Source: Nocardioides sp. AX2bis (GTDB lineage Bacteria; Actinomycetota; Actinomycetes; Propionibacteriales; Nocardioidaceae). From it: a stretch of DNA of 64,000 nt. Positions 28,272-36,183 of the stretch are shown in pieces; positions within the stretch are counted from its first letter, which is position 1, and the number at the start of each line of letters is the position of its first letter. The stretch covers positions 1,821,467 through 1,885,466 of the forward strand of contig NZ_LR733215.1 in the NCBI RefSeq assembly GCF_902506435.1, read 5' to 3'. Under the pieces are notes generated by a model. The model was given only the letters and a program-made list of their open reading frames with translations. It did no database searches and was not told where the DNA came from. Position numbers and translations under genes: made by a program.

Positions 28272-29693
28272 TCACCAGCTGGTGTAGAGCAGGTGCTGCA
28301 CCAGCAGCGCGCAGACCAGCTGCAGCGCCAGCCCGGCGCTGCGCCAGCGGGCTGGCAGCAGGGCCAGCGAGAGCAGCATCCACGGCATGAACGGCAGCCA
28401 GATCCGCTCGACCTCGGCCTTGCTCATGCCCGACACGTCCGCGACCGCGATGGTGGCCAGCGCCGCGGCCGCCAGCCCGGCGACGACGCGGTCGGGCGTC
28501 GCGGCCAGCGCCGTACGCGCCCGCCGCGTCACGCCGAGCTGCGCCAGGCGGGCGACCCCGGCGCCGAGGAGGGGGCCCGTGGCGAAGACCAGCGCGGCCA
28601 GGTTGCCCCAGACCCAGTAGCTCGCCTGCCGCTCCCCGCCGAGGCCGTCGAAGTAGCGCTCGTGCAGCACCGGGTACGCCTCCCACCACGCGAACCCGCC
28701 GGCCGCCATCAGCAGCACCGGCACCAGGGCGGCCACCACCGCGACCGGCAGCGGCAGCCAGGACCGCGCCAGGAACAGGATGGTGACCGCCAGCAGCCCC
28801 AGCAGCGGCAGGCCGTACGACAGCAGCACGCAGCAGCCGAGCAGCAGCCCGGCCAGCACCGACCAGGCCACGACCACGCCCGTCGAGCGGCCGCGGTCGC
28901 GCGCCGTCGCGCCCAGGGCCAGCGCCGCGAGCCCCCACGCGGCGACGGCGGCGAACAGTGCGTCGGCCGAGACCGCCATGTACACGGCGGAGGGCGCAAG
29001 CACGAGCAGGGGAGCGACCCGGCGGGCGGCCGCCTCGGCGCCGAGCGCCCGCAGCGCCACCAGGACCGCGACGGCGGTGGTCGCGGCGAGGACGGTGACC
29101 ACCAGGGCGGCGGCCAGGTCGCCGCCCAGGCCGATCCGCACCAGGCCGACGAAGAACAGCAGCGCCAGCGGCGGGTGCCCCGCGACGTGCACCACCCAGT
29201 TGTCCGGGTGCGCGTAGGGGATCCGGTCGACGTACTCGTCCAGCATCACCGGGACGCTGTCGACCTCCCGCGCGGTCGGGAGGTACTCGTACGGGTTGCC
29301 CAGCACCCGGGTCAGCCCGTCCGGACCGTCGACGAGGGCCAGCGAGACCATCCAGGCCAGACCGGCCGCGAACGAGACCACCAGCAGGGTCCGCCACGGC
29401 AGCCGGGCGGCGAGGCCGGCGGCGTACCGCCAGGCCAGCAGGGCCAGCACCACCGCCGGCAGCGTGCCGATCCCGACCTTGACGTCGACGAAGCCGTGGG
29501 TCGGCGGGGTGCCCCGGTCGTCGTCGCGGGCCAGCACGTCCCACCCGGTCAGCGGGGGGACGACGGTGGCGGCGACCACCAGCACCAGGACCACGGCGAG
29601 GCCGACCCACGGCCAGCGGTCGGCGGGCGTCTCGGCCACCGTGGCACCGGGTCCCGGGGTGGCGGCGGGACGTGTCATGGAGGGTGTCGCCAT
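28272..29693 (-). CDS. Polytopic membrane glycosyltransferase-like protein (GT39/GT87-like)
   Basis: 473 residues with about 11 membrane segments. A large first external loop carries acidic residues and NPYEYLPTAREVDS, and the following loop has GHPPLALLFF; this is the layout of polyprenol-phosphate-dependent glycosyl or mannosyltransferases of the GT-C fold. The ATG at 29693 is supported by a TACCCT -10 box 7 nt upstream (leaderless). It is divergent from the GT2 gene across a short shared promoter region. A GT2 of the dolichol-phosphate-sugar-synthase kind opposite a GT-C protein suggests a donor/acceptor pair, which is inference. Confidence 0.78.
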   Translation of the reverse strand: MATPSMTRPAATPGPGATVAETPADRWPWVGLAVVLVLVVAATVVPPLTGWDVLARDDDRGTPPTHGFVDVKVGIGTLPAVVLALLAWRYAAGLAARLPWRTLLVVSFAAGLAWMVSLALVDGPDGLTRVLGNPYEYLPTAREVDSVPVMLDEYVDRIPYAHPDNWVVHVAGHPPLALLFFVGLVRIGLGGDLAAALVVTVLAATTAVAVLVALRALGAEAAARRVAPLLVLAPSAVYMAVSADALFAAVAAWGLAALALGATARDRGRSTGVVVAWSVLAGLLLGCCVLLSYGLPLLGLLAVTILFLARSWLPLPVAVVAALVPVLLMAAGGFAWWEAYPVLHERYFDGLGGERQASYWVWGNLAALVFATGPLLGAGVARLAQLGVTRRARTALAATPDRVVAGLAAAALATIAVADVSGMSKAEVERIWLPFMPWMLLSLALLPARWRSAGLALQLVCALLVQHLLYTSW

Positions 29694-29837
29694 GGCGCCG
29701 AGGGTACGGAAAGCACCCTCGCCGGACGTGGGCGGACGGACCCGGACGTTGTCAGAGGGGTGCGCGTGCTCACGCAACCCGGCGTTTCCACGCCGTCTGA
29801 TTCCAGTTCGCTGGGTCCCAAGCCCTAGGGTCGTCTC
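29694..29837. promoter_or_regulatory. Divergent leaderless promoters for the GT-C gene and the GT2 operon
   Basis: On the minus strand TACCCT (29706-29701) is 7 nt from the ATG at 29693. On the plus strand TAGGGT (29826-29831) is 6 nt from the GTG at 29838. Between them is a somewhat AT-richer stretch around 29780-29820. Both genes therefore appear to be transcribed from the first base of the start codon. Confidence 0.65.
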
Positions 29838-30494
29838 GTGACGACGTGCGACCTGGTGCTCCCGTGCCGCGACGAGGGCCCGGCCCTGCGGGCGCTGCTG
29901 CCGCGCATCCCGGCCGACTTCGCCGTCGTCGTGTCCGACAACGGCTCCCGTGACGGGACCGCCGAGATCGCCCGCGGGCTCGGCGCCCTGGTGGTCTCCG
30001 AGTCCCGCCCGGGGTACGGCGCGGCCGTCCACACCGGCCTGCTGGCCGCCACCCACGAGTACGTCGCGTTCATGGACGGCGACGGCTCGTTCGACCCCGC
30101 CGAGCTGCTGCCCCTGCTCGAGGACGTCCGCTCCGGACGTGCCGACCTCGCAGTGGGCCGCCGCCGGCCCGTCCGCTCGGGCGTGTGGCCGTGGCACGCC
30201 CGCGTCGGCAACGCGCTGATCGTGGCCTGGCTGCGCCGGCGCATCAAGATGGACGCCCACGACATCGCGCCCATGCGGGTCTGCCGCCGGCAGGCGCTGC
30301 TCGACCTCGACGTGCAGGACCGCCGCTTCGGCTACCCGGTGGAGATGCTGCAGAAGGCCACGCTGGCCGGCTGGCGCGTCAGCGAGCGCGACGTGGGCTA
30401 CCACCCGCGCGCCGAGGGCACGAAGTCGAAGGTGTCCGGCTCGGTCAAGGGCACCGTCCGCACCGCCCGCGACTTCTGGCGGGTGCTCGCGTGA
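29838..30494 (+). CDS. Family 2 glycosyltransferase
   Basis: 218 residues from a GTG. GT-A fold with LVLPCRDEGPALRALLP, SDNGSRDGTAEIA and the metal-binding DxD in FMDGDGSFDP. It resembles dolichyl-phosphate-sugar synthases and TIGR04283-type transferases that pair with DUF2064 proteins. It lacks membrane helices. First gene of a five-gene operon in which every junction is a 4-nt overlap. TAGGGT 6 nt upstream predicts a leaderless transcript. The sugar donor cannot be read from sequence. Confidence 0.9.
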   Translation: MTTCDLVLPCRDEGPALRALLPRIPADFAVVVSDNGSRDGTAEIARGLGALVVSESRPGYGAAVHTGLLAATHEYVAFMDGDGSFDPAELLPLLEDVRSGRADLAVGRRRPVRSGVWPWHARVGNALIVAWLRRRIKMDAHDIAPMRVCRRQALLDLDVQDRRFGYPVEMLQKATLAGWRVSERDVGYHPRAEGTKSKVSGSVKGTVRTARDFWRVLA

Positions 30495-31264
30495 GCGCGC
30501 AGACCGGTCCCGGGGACCGCGCGGACGCGGCCGGTGACCACGCGGCCGGTGACCCGGCGTCGTTCCGGGTGCTGGTGATGGCCAAGGCGCCGGTCGCCGG
30601 CCGGGTCAAGACCCGCCTCGGCGCCGACGTCGGTCACGACGCCGCCGCGCGCGTCGCCTCCGCCGCCCTGCTCGACACCCTCGAGGCCGCCACCGCCGCC
30701 GCCGGCGCGGAGGGCTGCCACCTCGCCCTCGACGGCGACCTCGACTCCGCGGTCGGCGCCGACGCGCTGCGTGCCGCCCTGGTCGGCTGGACCGTCACGC
30801 CGCAGCGCGGCGACGGCCTCGCCGAGCGCCTCGTCGCCGCCCACGCCGACGCCGGCCCCGGCGTGGTCGTGCAGGTCGGCATGGACACCCCCCACGCGAA
30901 CGCCGACCTGCTGGCCGCCGCCGCCGCCCCGCTGCAGGCCGACGAGCCGGCGTACGACGCCGTGCTCGGCCCGGCCGACGACGGCGGCTGGTGGGTGCTG
31001 GCACGCCGCGACCCCGCGGTGGCCGCCGTCCTCGCGGGCGTCGAGATGTCCACCGACCGCACCGGGGCCGACACCCGCGACGCCCTCGTCGGCGCCGGGT
31101 GGCGCGTGGGCACCACCGTCATGCTGCGCGACGTCGACGAGGTCGACGACGCCGACGCCGTGGCCGCCCTGGCCCCCGGCAGCCACTTCGCCACGGCCTG
31201 GTCCGCGGCGCACGTCACCACCCCGGGCCCGGGCCCGGGCGCCGTCGAGGAGGACCCCGCATGA
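30491..31264 (+). CDS. DUF2064/TIGR04282-type glycosyl(nucleotidyl)transferase-like protein
   Basis: 257 residues from a GTG overlapping the GT2 stop. The core has MAKAPVAGRVKTRLG, the signature of the DUF2064 family, and GPADDGGWWVLA, an acidic nucleotide/metal site. The fold is that of nucleotidyl- and GT-A transferases. TIGR04282/TIGR04283 pairs are named for arsenosugar biosynthesis, but most members are uncharacterised and no arsenic gene is visible here. The N-terminal 25 residues are Ala/Gly/Asp-rich and probably disordered. Confidence 0.85.
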   Translation: MSAQTGPGDRADAAGDHAAGDPASFRVLVMAKAPVAGRVKTRLGADVGHDAAARVASAALLDTLEAATAAAGAEGCHLALDGDLDSAVGADALRAALVGWTVTPQRGDGLAERLVAAHADAGPGVVVQVGMDTPHANADLLAAAAAPLQADEPAYDAVLGPADDGGWWVLARRDPAVAAVLAGVEMSTDRTGADTRDALVGAGWRVGTTVMLRDVDEVDDADAVAALAPGSHFATAWSAAHVTTPGPGPGAVEEDPA

Positions 31265-31989
31265 GCGAGGAGCACCTGTCAGCCGAGCTCAGCGAGGACC
31301 CGTTCTCCCCCCTGGAGCCGCCCGCCGGCGTCCTGGAGGCCCTCGACGACGACGGGCAGGCCTCCTTCACCACCGTCTTCTCCCACGCCCTGCGCGGCGA
31401 GCCCTGCCACGTGGTCGGCCTCGGCCCCGAGCCGCAGCACCTGCCGATGGCCGACTGGACCCGTGAGGCCGACGCCCTCGACCAGTCGCTGATCTCGCAG
31501 TGCGTGGGCTCCACCCTGGACATCGGCTGCGGCCCGGGACGGCTCAGCGCCGCGCTGGCCGAGAACGGGCACGTCGTGCTCGGCATCGACGTCGTCCACG
31601 AGGCCGTCGGCCAGACCCGTCAGCGCGGCGTCGCCGCCCTGCGCCGTGACGTCTTCGACCGGCTGCCCGGCGAGGGCCGCTGGCGCTCGGCGCTGCTGGC
31701 CGACGGCAACGTCGGCATCGGCGGGGACCCCGAGGCCCTGCTCAAGCGGGTCCGGCAGCTGCTCGACCCGACCGGCCGCGTGGTCGTCGAGGTCGCCTCG
31801 CCCGGCATCCCGTTCACCACGCACTGGGCGGCCCTCGAGTGCGCCGGCACCCGCAGCCGCCCCTTCCGCTGGTCGGTCGTCGGCATCGACGACATCGGCG
31901 AGATCGCCGCGGCCGTCGGCTTCGGCGTCGCCTCCACCCACCGCCACGGTGAGGACCGCTGGTCGGTCGTGCTGGAAGAACCGAGATGA
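31261..31989 (+). CDS. Class I SAM-dependent methyltransferase
   Basis: 242 residues. Motif I is LDIGCGPGRLSAALAE, followed by LGIDVVHEAV as motif II and LLDPTGRVVVEV as a later strand. The preceding region contains LPMADWTREADALDQSLI, which recurs in homologues beside DUF2064 genes. It lacks the conserved cysteines expected of ArsM, so it is not an arsenite methyltransferase. Its position between the glycosyltransferases and the oxidoreductase suggests methylation of a sugar or small molecule made by the operon. Confidence 0.88.
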   Translation: MSEEHLSAELSEDPFSPLEPPAGVLEALDDDGQASFTTVFSHALRGEPCHVVGLGPEPQHLPMADWTREADALDQSLISQCVGSTLDIGCGPGRLSAALAENGHVVLGIDVVHEAVGQTRQRGVAALRRDVFDRLPGEGRWRSALLADGNVGIGGDPEALLKRVRQLLDPTGRVVVEVASPGIPFTTHWAALECAGTRSRPFRWSVVGIDDIGEIAAAVGFGVASTHRHGEDRWSVVLEEPR

Positions 31990-33155
31990 GCCGCACGCTC
32001 CCGGTCCCCACCGAGGAGCGATTCACCAGCCGCCTGCGCAGCCCCGCCGTGGCCGCGCGGATCGGCCTGCTGCTCGCGATCACCTTCACCACCTGCTTCG
32101 TCACCGGGCTGATCAGCCACTACGCCCAGAACGTCGACCACCCCGTCCCGTTCCCCACCAGCCCGGCCTGGGGCTACCGGTTCACCCAGGGCCTGCACGT
32201 CATCAGCGGGTACGCCGCCGTGCCGCTGCTGCTGGTCAAGCTCTGGACGGTCTTCCCCAAGCTGTTCCAGGCCGTCCCGCTCGGCGACCTGCGCCGCCTG
32301 GTGCTGCACGGCCTCGAGCGCGCCTCGATCGCGGCGCTGGTCGGCGCGGCGCTGTTCCAGCTGGTCTCCGGGATCATGAACGCGGCCCAGTGGTACCCCT
32401 GGTCCTTCTCGTTCCGGCCCAGCCACTACGCGATGGCGTGGGTCGCCATCGGTGCGCTGCTGGTCCACGTGGCCGTGAAGCTGCCGGTGATCCGCGACGC
32501 CCTGCTGGGCGACGTCGAGGACACGACCCACGACCGGCCCTCGGCCACCCGGGAGGGCGCGCTGAGCCGTCGTGGGCTGCTGCGCACCACCTGGGTCGCC
32601 ACCGGCGTCGCGGTCCTGGCCACCGCGGGCGGCAGCGTCGCCTGGCTGCGCCAGGTCTCGGTCCTCGCCGTCCGCACCGGCGACGGCCCGCAGGGCATCC
32701 CGATCAACCGCTCGGCCGAGGCCGCCGGTGTCACCCCCGAGGCGGTGGCCACCGGCGCGTACGCCCTCGAGCTCGTCAACGGGGCCACCTCCCGCACCCT
32801 GGACCGCGCCGACCTCGAGGCGATGACGCAGCACACCGAGGAGCTGCCGATCGCCTGCGTCGAGGGGTGGAGCGCGACGGCCACCTGGACCGGCGTCCGC
32901 GTCTCGGAGCTGATGGCCCTGGTCGACGCGCCCGACGGGTCCGACGTCGTCGTCACCTCGTTGCAGCGCTTCGGCGCGTTCTCCACCACGATGATGCAGG
33001 GCGGGTTCGTCGAGGACGACCGGACGCTGCTGGCGCTGGGGCTCAACGGCGAGGAGCTGTCCCTCGACCACGGGTTCCCCTGCCGGGTCATCGCGCCGAA
33101 CCGGCCCGGGGTGCTGCAGACCAAGTGGGTCACCCGGCTCGAGGTGTCGACGTGA
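31986..33155 (+). CDS. Membrane cytochrome-b-like protein fused to a sulfite-oxidase-fold molybdopterin domain
   Basis: 389 residues. Residues 1-175 hold four membrane helices with His residues (GLISHYAQ, QGLHVISG, PSHYAMAW, LLVHVAVK) suited to b-heme ligation. A basic SRRGLLRTTW segment precedes a fifth hydrophobic helix (about 195-220), resembling a Tat signal inside the chain. The rest is a short oxidoreductase domain like the molybdopterin domain of YedY/sulfite oxidase, with a candidate Mo-ligating Cys in LPIACVEGWS. This suggests electron flow between the quinone/heme side and an extracytoplasmic Mo centre. Coupled to the methyltransferase and the following membrane gene by 4-nt overlaps. 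Confidence 0.87.
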   Translation: MSRTLPVPTEERFTSRLRSPAVAARIGLLLAITFTTCFVTGLISHYAQNVDHPVPFPTSPAWGYRFTQGLHVISGYAAVPLLLVKLWTVFPKLFQAVPLGDLRRLVLHGLERASIAALVGAALFQLVSGIMNAAQWYPWSFSFRPSHYAMAWVAIGALLVHVAVKLPVIRDALLGDVEDTTHDRPSATREGALSRRGLLRTTWVATGVAVLATAGGSVAWLRQVSVLAVRTGDGPQGIPINRSAEAAGVTPEAVATGAYALELVNGATSRTLDRADLEAMTQHTEELPIACVEGWSATATWTGVRVSELMALVDAPDGSDVVVTSLQRFGAFSTTMMQGGFVEDDRTLLALGLNGEELSLDHGFPCRVIAPNRPGVLQTKWVTRLEVST

Positions 33156-33613
33156 GCGGCGGTGGCGTGGGTGCCGGGCGCGTGGGTGCCGGTGGCGTGG
33201 GTGCCGGGCGGCTCGTCGTGGGCGGCTTCGGCGTGCTCGTGGGCCTGTACGGCGCGTGGCTGCTGCTCTCGCGCCAGGAGCTCTCCCAGGTCCTCGACGT
33301 GGCCGTGTGGACCGTGGCGGCGCTGCTGCTGCACGACGTCGTGATCAGCGGGCTCGAGCTGGCGCTGGGCGCCGCGGCGCAGCGGGTGCTGCCGTGGACG
33401 GTCTCCGGACCGGTCGCCGGCGGCTTCCTGGTGCTCGGCTCGGTGACGCTGCTGGCGGTGCCGGTGCTGGGCCGTTTCGGGGCCCGCGAGGACAACCCGA
33501 CGCTGCTGGACCGCGACTACACCACCGGGTGGCTGGTGCTCGCCGCCCTCGTCGTGGTGGCCGTGGTGCTGGCGGTGCTGCGCCGTCGGCGACACGCGGG
33601 GGACACGCGGTAG
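33152..33613 (+). CDS. Small four-helix membrane protein of unknown function
   Basis: 153 residues from a GTG. The N-terminus is a Gly/Val/Ala repeat (GGGVGAGRVGAGGVGAG) encoded by short tandem DNA repeats, then four hydrophobic helices. The last loop contains GAREDNPTLLDRDY. I recognise no family. It ends the GT2 operon, and a partner or stabiliser role for the preceding heme/Mo oxidoreductase is the simplest guess. Confidence 0.72.
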   Translation: MSGGGVGAGRVGAGGVGAGRLVVGGFGVLVGLYGAWLLLSRQELSQVLDVAVWTVAALLLHDVVISGLELALGAAAQRVLPWTVSGPVAGGFLVLGSVTLLAVPVLGRFGAREDNPTLLDRDYTTGWLVLAALVVVAVVLAVLRRRRHAGDTR

Positions 33614-33625
33614 CACCTCCGCGCG

Positions 33626-33649
33626 TCGAACAGGTGTTCGGGCTAGGTT
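33626..33649 (+). promoter_or_regulatory. LexA box and promoter upstream of recA
   Basis: TCGAACAGGTGTTCGG at 33626-33641 matches the actinobacterial SOS box TCGAAC-N4-GTTCGA with one mismatch. TAGGTT at 33644-33649 follows as the -10, so bound LexA would block polymerase. Confidence 0.85.
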
Positions 33650-33709
33650 GTGTCCACAGGCGGGCGGACGAGCGTCGTCGTCCCCAGGCCCGGCGTCAGG
33701 TCAGGACCG

Positions 33710-33732
33710 TTGTCGGCGGGTCGCCCTAACGT
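33710..33732 (+). promoter_or_regulatory. Second recA promoter of RecA-NDp/PafBC type
   Basis: TTGTCGGCG (33710-33718), 8 nt, TAACGT (33727-33732). The LexA-independent damage promoter consensus is TTGTCRGTG-N8-TANNNT: spacing is exact and only one base of the upper box differs. Transcription would start about 70 nt before the recA ATG. Confidence 0.75.
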
Positions 33733-33808
33733 CGTCGACAGCACTTCACGAACCCCACACACGCACTGACCACGGGCCTGACCGGCCCGCTGAGGACGGA
33801 GACTGACC

Positions 33809-34861
33809 ATGGCTGGCGGAGACCGCGACAAGGCGCTGGACACGGCGCTGCTCAACATCGAGAAGCAGTTCGGCAAGGGCTCGGTGATGCGCCTGGGTGA
33901 CGAGACGCGCGCCCCCCTCGAGGTGATCCCCACCGGGTCGATCGCGCTGGACGTGGCGCTGGGCCTCGGTGGCCTGCCCCGCGGCCGCGTCGTCGAGATC
34001 TACGGCCCGGAGTCCTCGGGAAAGACCACGGTCGCCCTGCACGCGGTGGCCAACGCCCAGCGCGCCGGCGGCATCGTGGCCTTCATCGACGCCGAGCACG
34101 CCCTCGACCCCGACTACGCCAAGAACCTCGGCGTCGACACCGACGCGCTGCTGGTCTCGCAGCCCGACTCCGGTGAGCAGGCGCTTGAGATCGCCGACAT
34201 GCTGGTGCGCTCCGGCGCGCTCGACCTGATCGTCATCGACTCCGTCGCGGCGCTGGTGCCCCGGGCCGAGATCGAGGGCGAGATGGGCGACAGCCACGTC
34301 GGCCTCCAGGCCCGCCTGATGAGCCAGGCGCTGCGCAAGATGACCGGCGCGCTGAACTCGTCCGGCACGACCGCGATCTTCATCAACCAGCTGCGCGAGA
34401 AGATCGGCGTCATGTTCGGCTCGCCCGAGACCACCACCGGTGGTCGGGCGCTGAAGTTCTACTCCTCGGTGCGCCTCGACGTGCGTCGCATCGAGACGCT
34501 CAAGGACGGCACCGACATGGTCGGCAACCGGACCCGCTGCAAGGTCGTCAAGAACAAGGTCGCGCCGCCGTTCAAGCAGGCCGAGTTCGACATCATGTAC
34601 GGCAAGGGCATCTCCCGCGAGGGCGGCCTGATCGACGTGGGCGTCGAGGCGGGCCTCGTCCGCAAGGCCGGTGCCTGGTACACCTACGAGGGCGACCAGC
34701 TGGGCCAGGGCAAGGAGAACGCGCGGACCTTCCTGCGCGACAACCCCGACCTCGCCAACGAGCTCGAGAAGAAGATCCTGGAGAAGCTGGGGGTCGGCCC
34801 GCAGGTCGACGCCGAGGCCTCCGAGCTGTCGGACGAGCCCATCGGGATCAATGACTTCTGA
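33809..34861 (+). CDS. recA: Recombinase RecA
   Basis: 350 residues, uninterrupted (no intein). Binds single-stranded DNA, drives strand exchange and triggers LexA self-cleavage. Walker A is at 66-74 (GPESSGKTT); [19 protein letters not shown] is the Walker B/L1 region, and the L2 loop follows in [20 protein letters not shown]. The acidic C-terminus is short. Two promoters upstream (LexA box and RecA-NDp type) predict damage induction by two routes. The last codons overlap recX by 11 nt. Confidence 0.99.
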   Translation: MAGGDRDKALDTALLNIEKQFGKGSVMRLGDETRAPLEVIPTGSIALDVALGLGGLPRGRVVEIYGPESSGKTTVALHAVANAQRAGGIVAFIDAEHALDPDYAKNLGVDTDALLVSQPDSGEQALEIADMLVRSGALDLIVIDSVAALVPRAEIEGEMGDSHVGLQARLMSQALRKMTGALNSSGTTAIFINQLREKIGVMFGSPETTTGGRALKFYSSVRLDVRRIETLKDGTDMVGNRTRCKVVKNKVAPPFKQAEFDIMYGKGISREGGLIDVGVEAGLVRKAGAWYTYEGDQLGQGKENARTFLRDNPDLANELEKKILEKLGVGPQVDAEASELSDEPIGINDF

Positions 34862-35603
34862 GTCGGACCCTGCCGCTCCGGATCCCTGGCGCGGCGACGT
34901 CGCCGACGGCGTCGCCGCGTGGACCCGGGGTCGGGCGGTGCCCAAGCCGGAGCGGGCCGACCGCCCCACGCGACCGGGTCGGTCGGGCAGCCGGCAGGGC
35001 AGCCGGTCGGGCAGCCGGCAGGGCACCAGGTCCGGCAGCAGGTCCGGCAGCAGGTCGGGCTCGACCGGGCGGGGTCCGTCGGCGGAACGCCCGCCGGAGC
35101 CGGACGCCGATCCCGAGCAGACCGCGCGCACGATCCTGCTCGACCAGCTGGTCGGACGGGCCCGCAGCCGCCGGGAGCTGGCCGACAAGCTGGCCGCCAA
35201 GGGCGTCGAGGACGACGTCGCCGCCCGGGTGCTTGACCGGTTCACCGACGTGGGTCTGGTCGACGACGCCGCCTTCGCCGCCACCTGGGTCCAGCAGCGT
35301 CAGTCGGGCAAGGGCCTGGCCCGCCGGGCGCTCGCGCAGGAGCTGCGCCGCAAGGGCGTCGAGGACGAGGTCGCCCGGGAGGCGCTCGACGAGGTCGACC
35401 CCGAGCAGGAGCGCGAGGCCGCGCGCCTGCTGGTGCGCAAGAAGATGCGCACCCTGACCCGCGTCGACCAGACCACCGCCACCCGGCGGCTGGTCGGGAT
35501 GCTGGCCCGCAAGGGCTACGGCGCCGGCATGGCCTGGTCGGTGGTCCGCGAGGAGCTCGACGCCGACGAGGACACCTTCCCCGAGGCACCGGACGACCTG
35601 TAG
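34851..35603 (+). CDS. recX: RecA regulator RecX with low-complexity N-terminal extension
   Basis: 250 residues. The RecX core spans about 90-240 ([50 protein letters not shown]), three-helix repeats that wrap RecA filaments and limit their activity. The first 85 residues are an unusual extension with a run of Ser-Gly-Ser-Arg repeats (about 42-65) encoded by imperfect tandem DNA. The ATG at 34851 lies inside the recA end, so translation is coupled. The linker is positively charged and could touch DNA; that is speculation. Confidence 0.94.
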   Translation: MTSESDPAAPDPWRGDVADGVAAWTRGRAVPKPERADRPTRPGRSGSRQGSRSGSRQGTRSGSRSGSRSGSTGRGPSAERPPEPDADPEQTARTILLDQLVGRARSRRELADKLAAKGVEDDVAARVLDRFTDVGLVDDAAFAATWVQQRQSGKGLARRALAQELRRKGVEDEVAREALDEVDPEQEREAARLLVRKKMRTLTRVDQTTATRRLVGMLARKGYGAGMAWSVVREELDADEDTFPEAPDDL

Positions 35604-35666
35604 GCCCCGGCTTCTCCACCGCGTCACGAAACACGGGCGACACAGTGGCGGGGCACCATCGTCGTC

Positions 35667-36152
35667 GTGGACGAGCGCGAGGTACTGACCTGGGAGACCT
35701 TCGGCCGGTGCGTGCCGGAGCTGGCGGGCCAGGTGGTCGACGACGGCTACCGGCCGGACCTGGTGCTGAGCGTGGCCCGCGGCGGCCTCGCGCTGGGCAT
35801 GGGCCTCGGGTACGCGCTGGGCGTCAAGGCCTGCGCCATGCTCAACGTCGAGTTCTACACCGGGGTCGACGCGCACCTCGACGAGCCGGTGGTGCTGAGC
35901 CCCGGGCCGTCGCCGGCCGACCTGGCCGGTCGTCGCGTGCTGGTCGCCGACGACGTGGCCGACACCGGCCGAACGCTGGCGGCCGTCCGCGACCTCTGCC
36001 TGCCCCACGCCGCCGAGGTCCGGGTGGCGGTGCTCTACGACAAGCCCGGCTCGCTGGTGCGCCCCGACTACTCCTGGCGGCGCACCGACCGGTGGATCGA
36101 CTTCCCGTGGTCCTCGGCCGAGGCCGCGGTCAGCGGCTCCGTGCCCGCCTGA
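35667..36152 (+). CDS. Phosphoribosyltransferase-fold protein
   Basis: 161 residues from a GTG. Type I phosphoribosyltransferase fold with VARGGLALG and the PRPP loop VLVADDVADTGRTL (about 91-104). It resembles the xanthine/hypoxanthine PRT-like proteins with a C-terminal FPWSS segment, as in the Gpt group (IDFPW). It is probably a purine salvage enzyme or a regulatory relative; the substrate is open. It stands alone 63 bp after recX. Confidence 0.82.
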   Translation: MDEREVLTWETFGRCVPELAGQVVDDGYRPDLVLSVARGGLALGMGLGYALGVKACAMLNVEFYTGVDAHLDEPVVLSPGPSPADLAGRRVLVADDVADTGRTLAAVRDLCLPHAAEVRVAVLYDKPGSLVRPDYSWRRTDRWIDFPWSSAEAAVSGSVPA

Positions 36153-36171
36153 GCCCGCGACCTCGATGGGC

Positions 36172-36177
36172 CATGAT
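36172..36177 (+). promoter_or_regulatory. -10 box of the leaderless PPK2 promoter
   Basis: CATGAT is followed by exactly 6 nt (GGCCCG) and the GTG at 36184. This supports the GTG over an in-frame ATG at 36166, which has no ribosome-binding site. Confidence 0.55.
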
Positions 36178-36183
36178 GGCCCG

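Noticed and set aside
30491..31989. Firm arsenosugar biosynthesis call
   Set aside because: The methyltransferase lacks ArsM cysteines and no arsenic-specific gene is present; only family names point there.
33809..34861. Intein in recA
   Set aside because: The Walker A and L2 regions are contiguous and the length is normal.
36166..36183. ATG start for PPK2 at 36166
   Set aside because: No ribosome-binding site, and a -10 box would lie inside the coding region; the GTG at 36184 fits a leaderless promoter.
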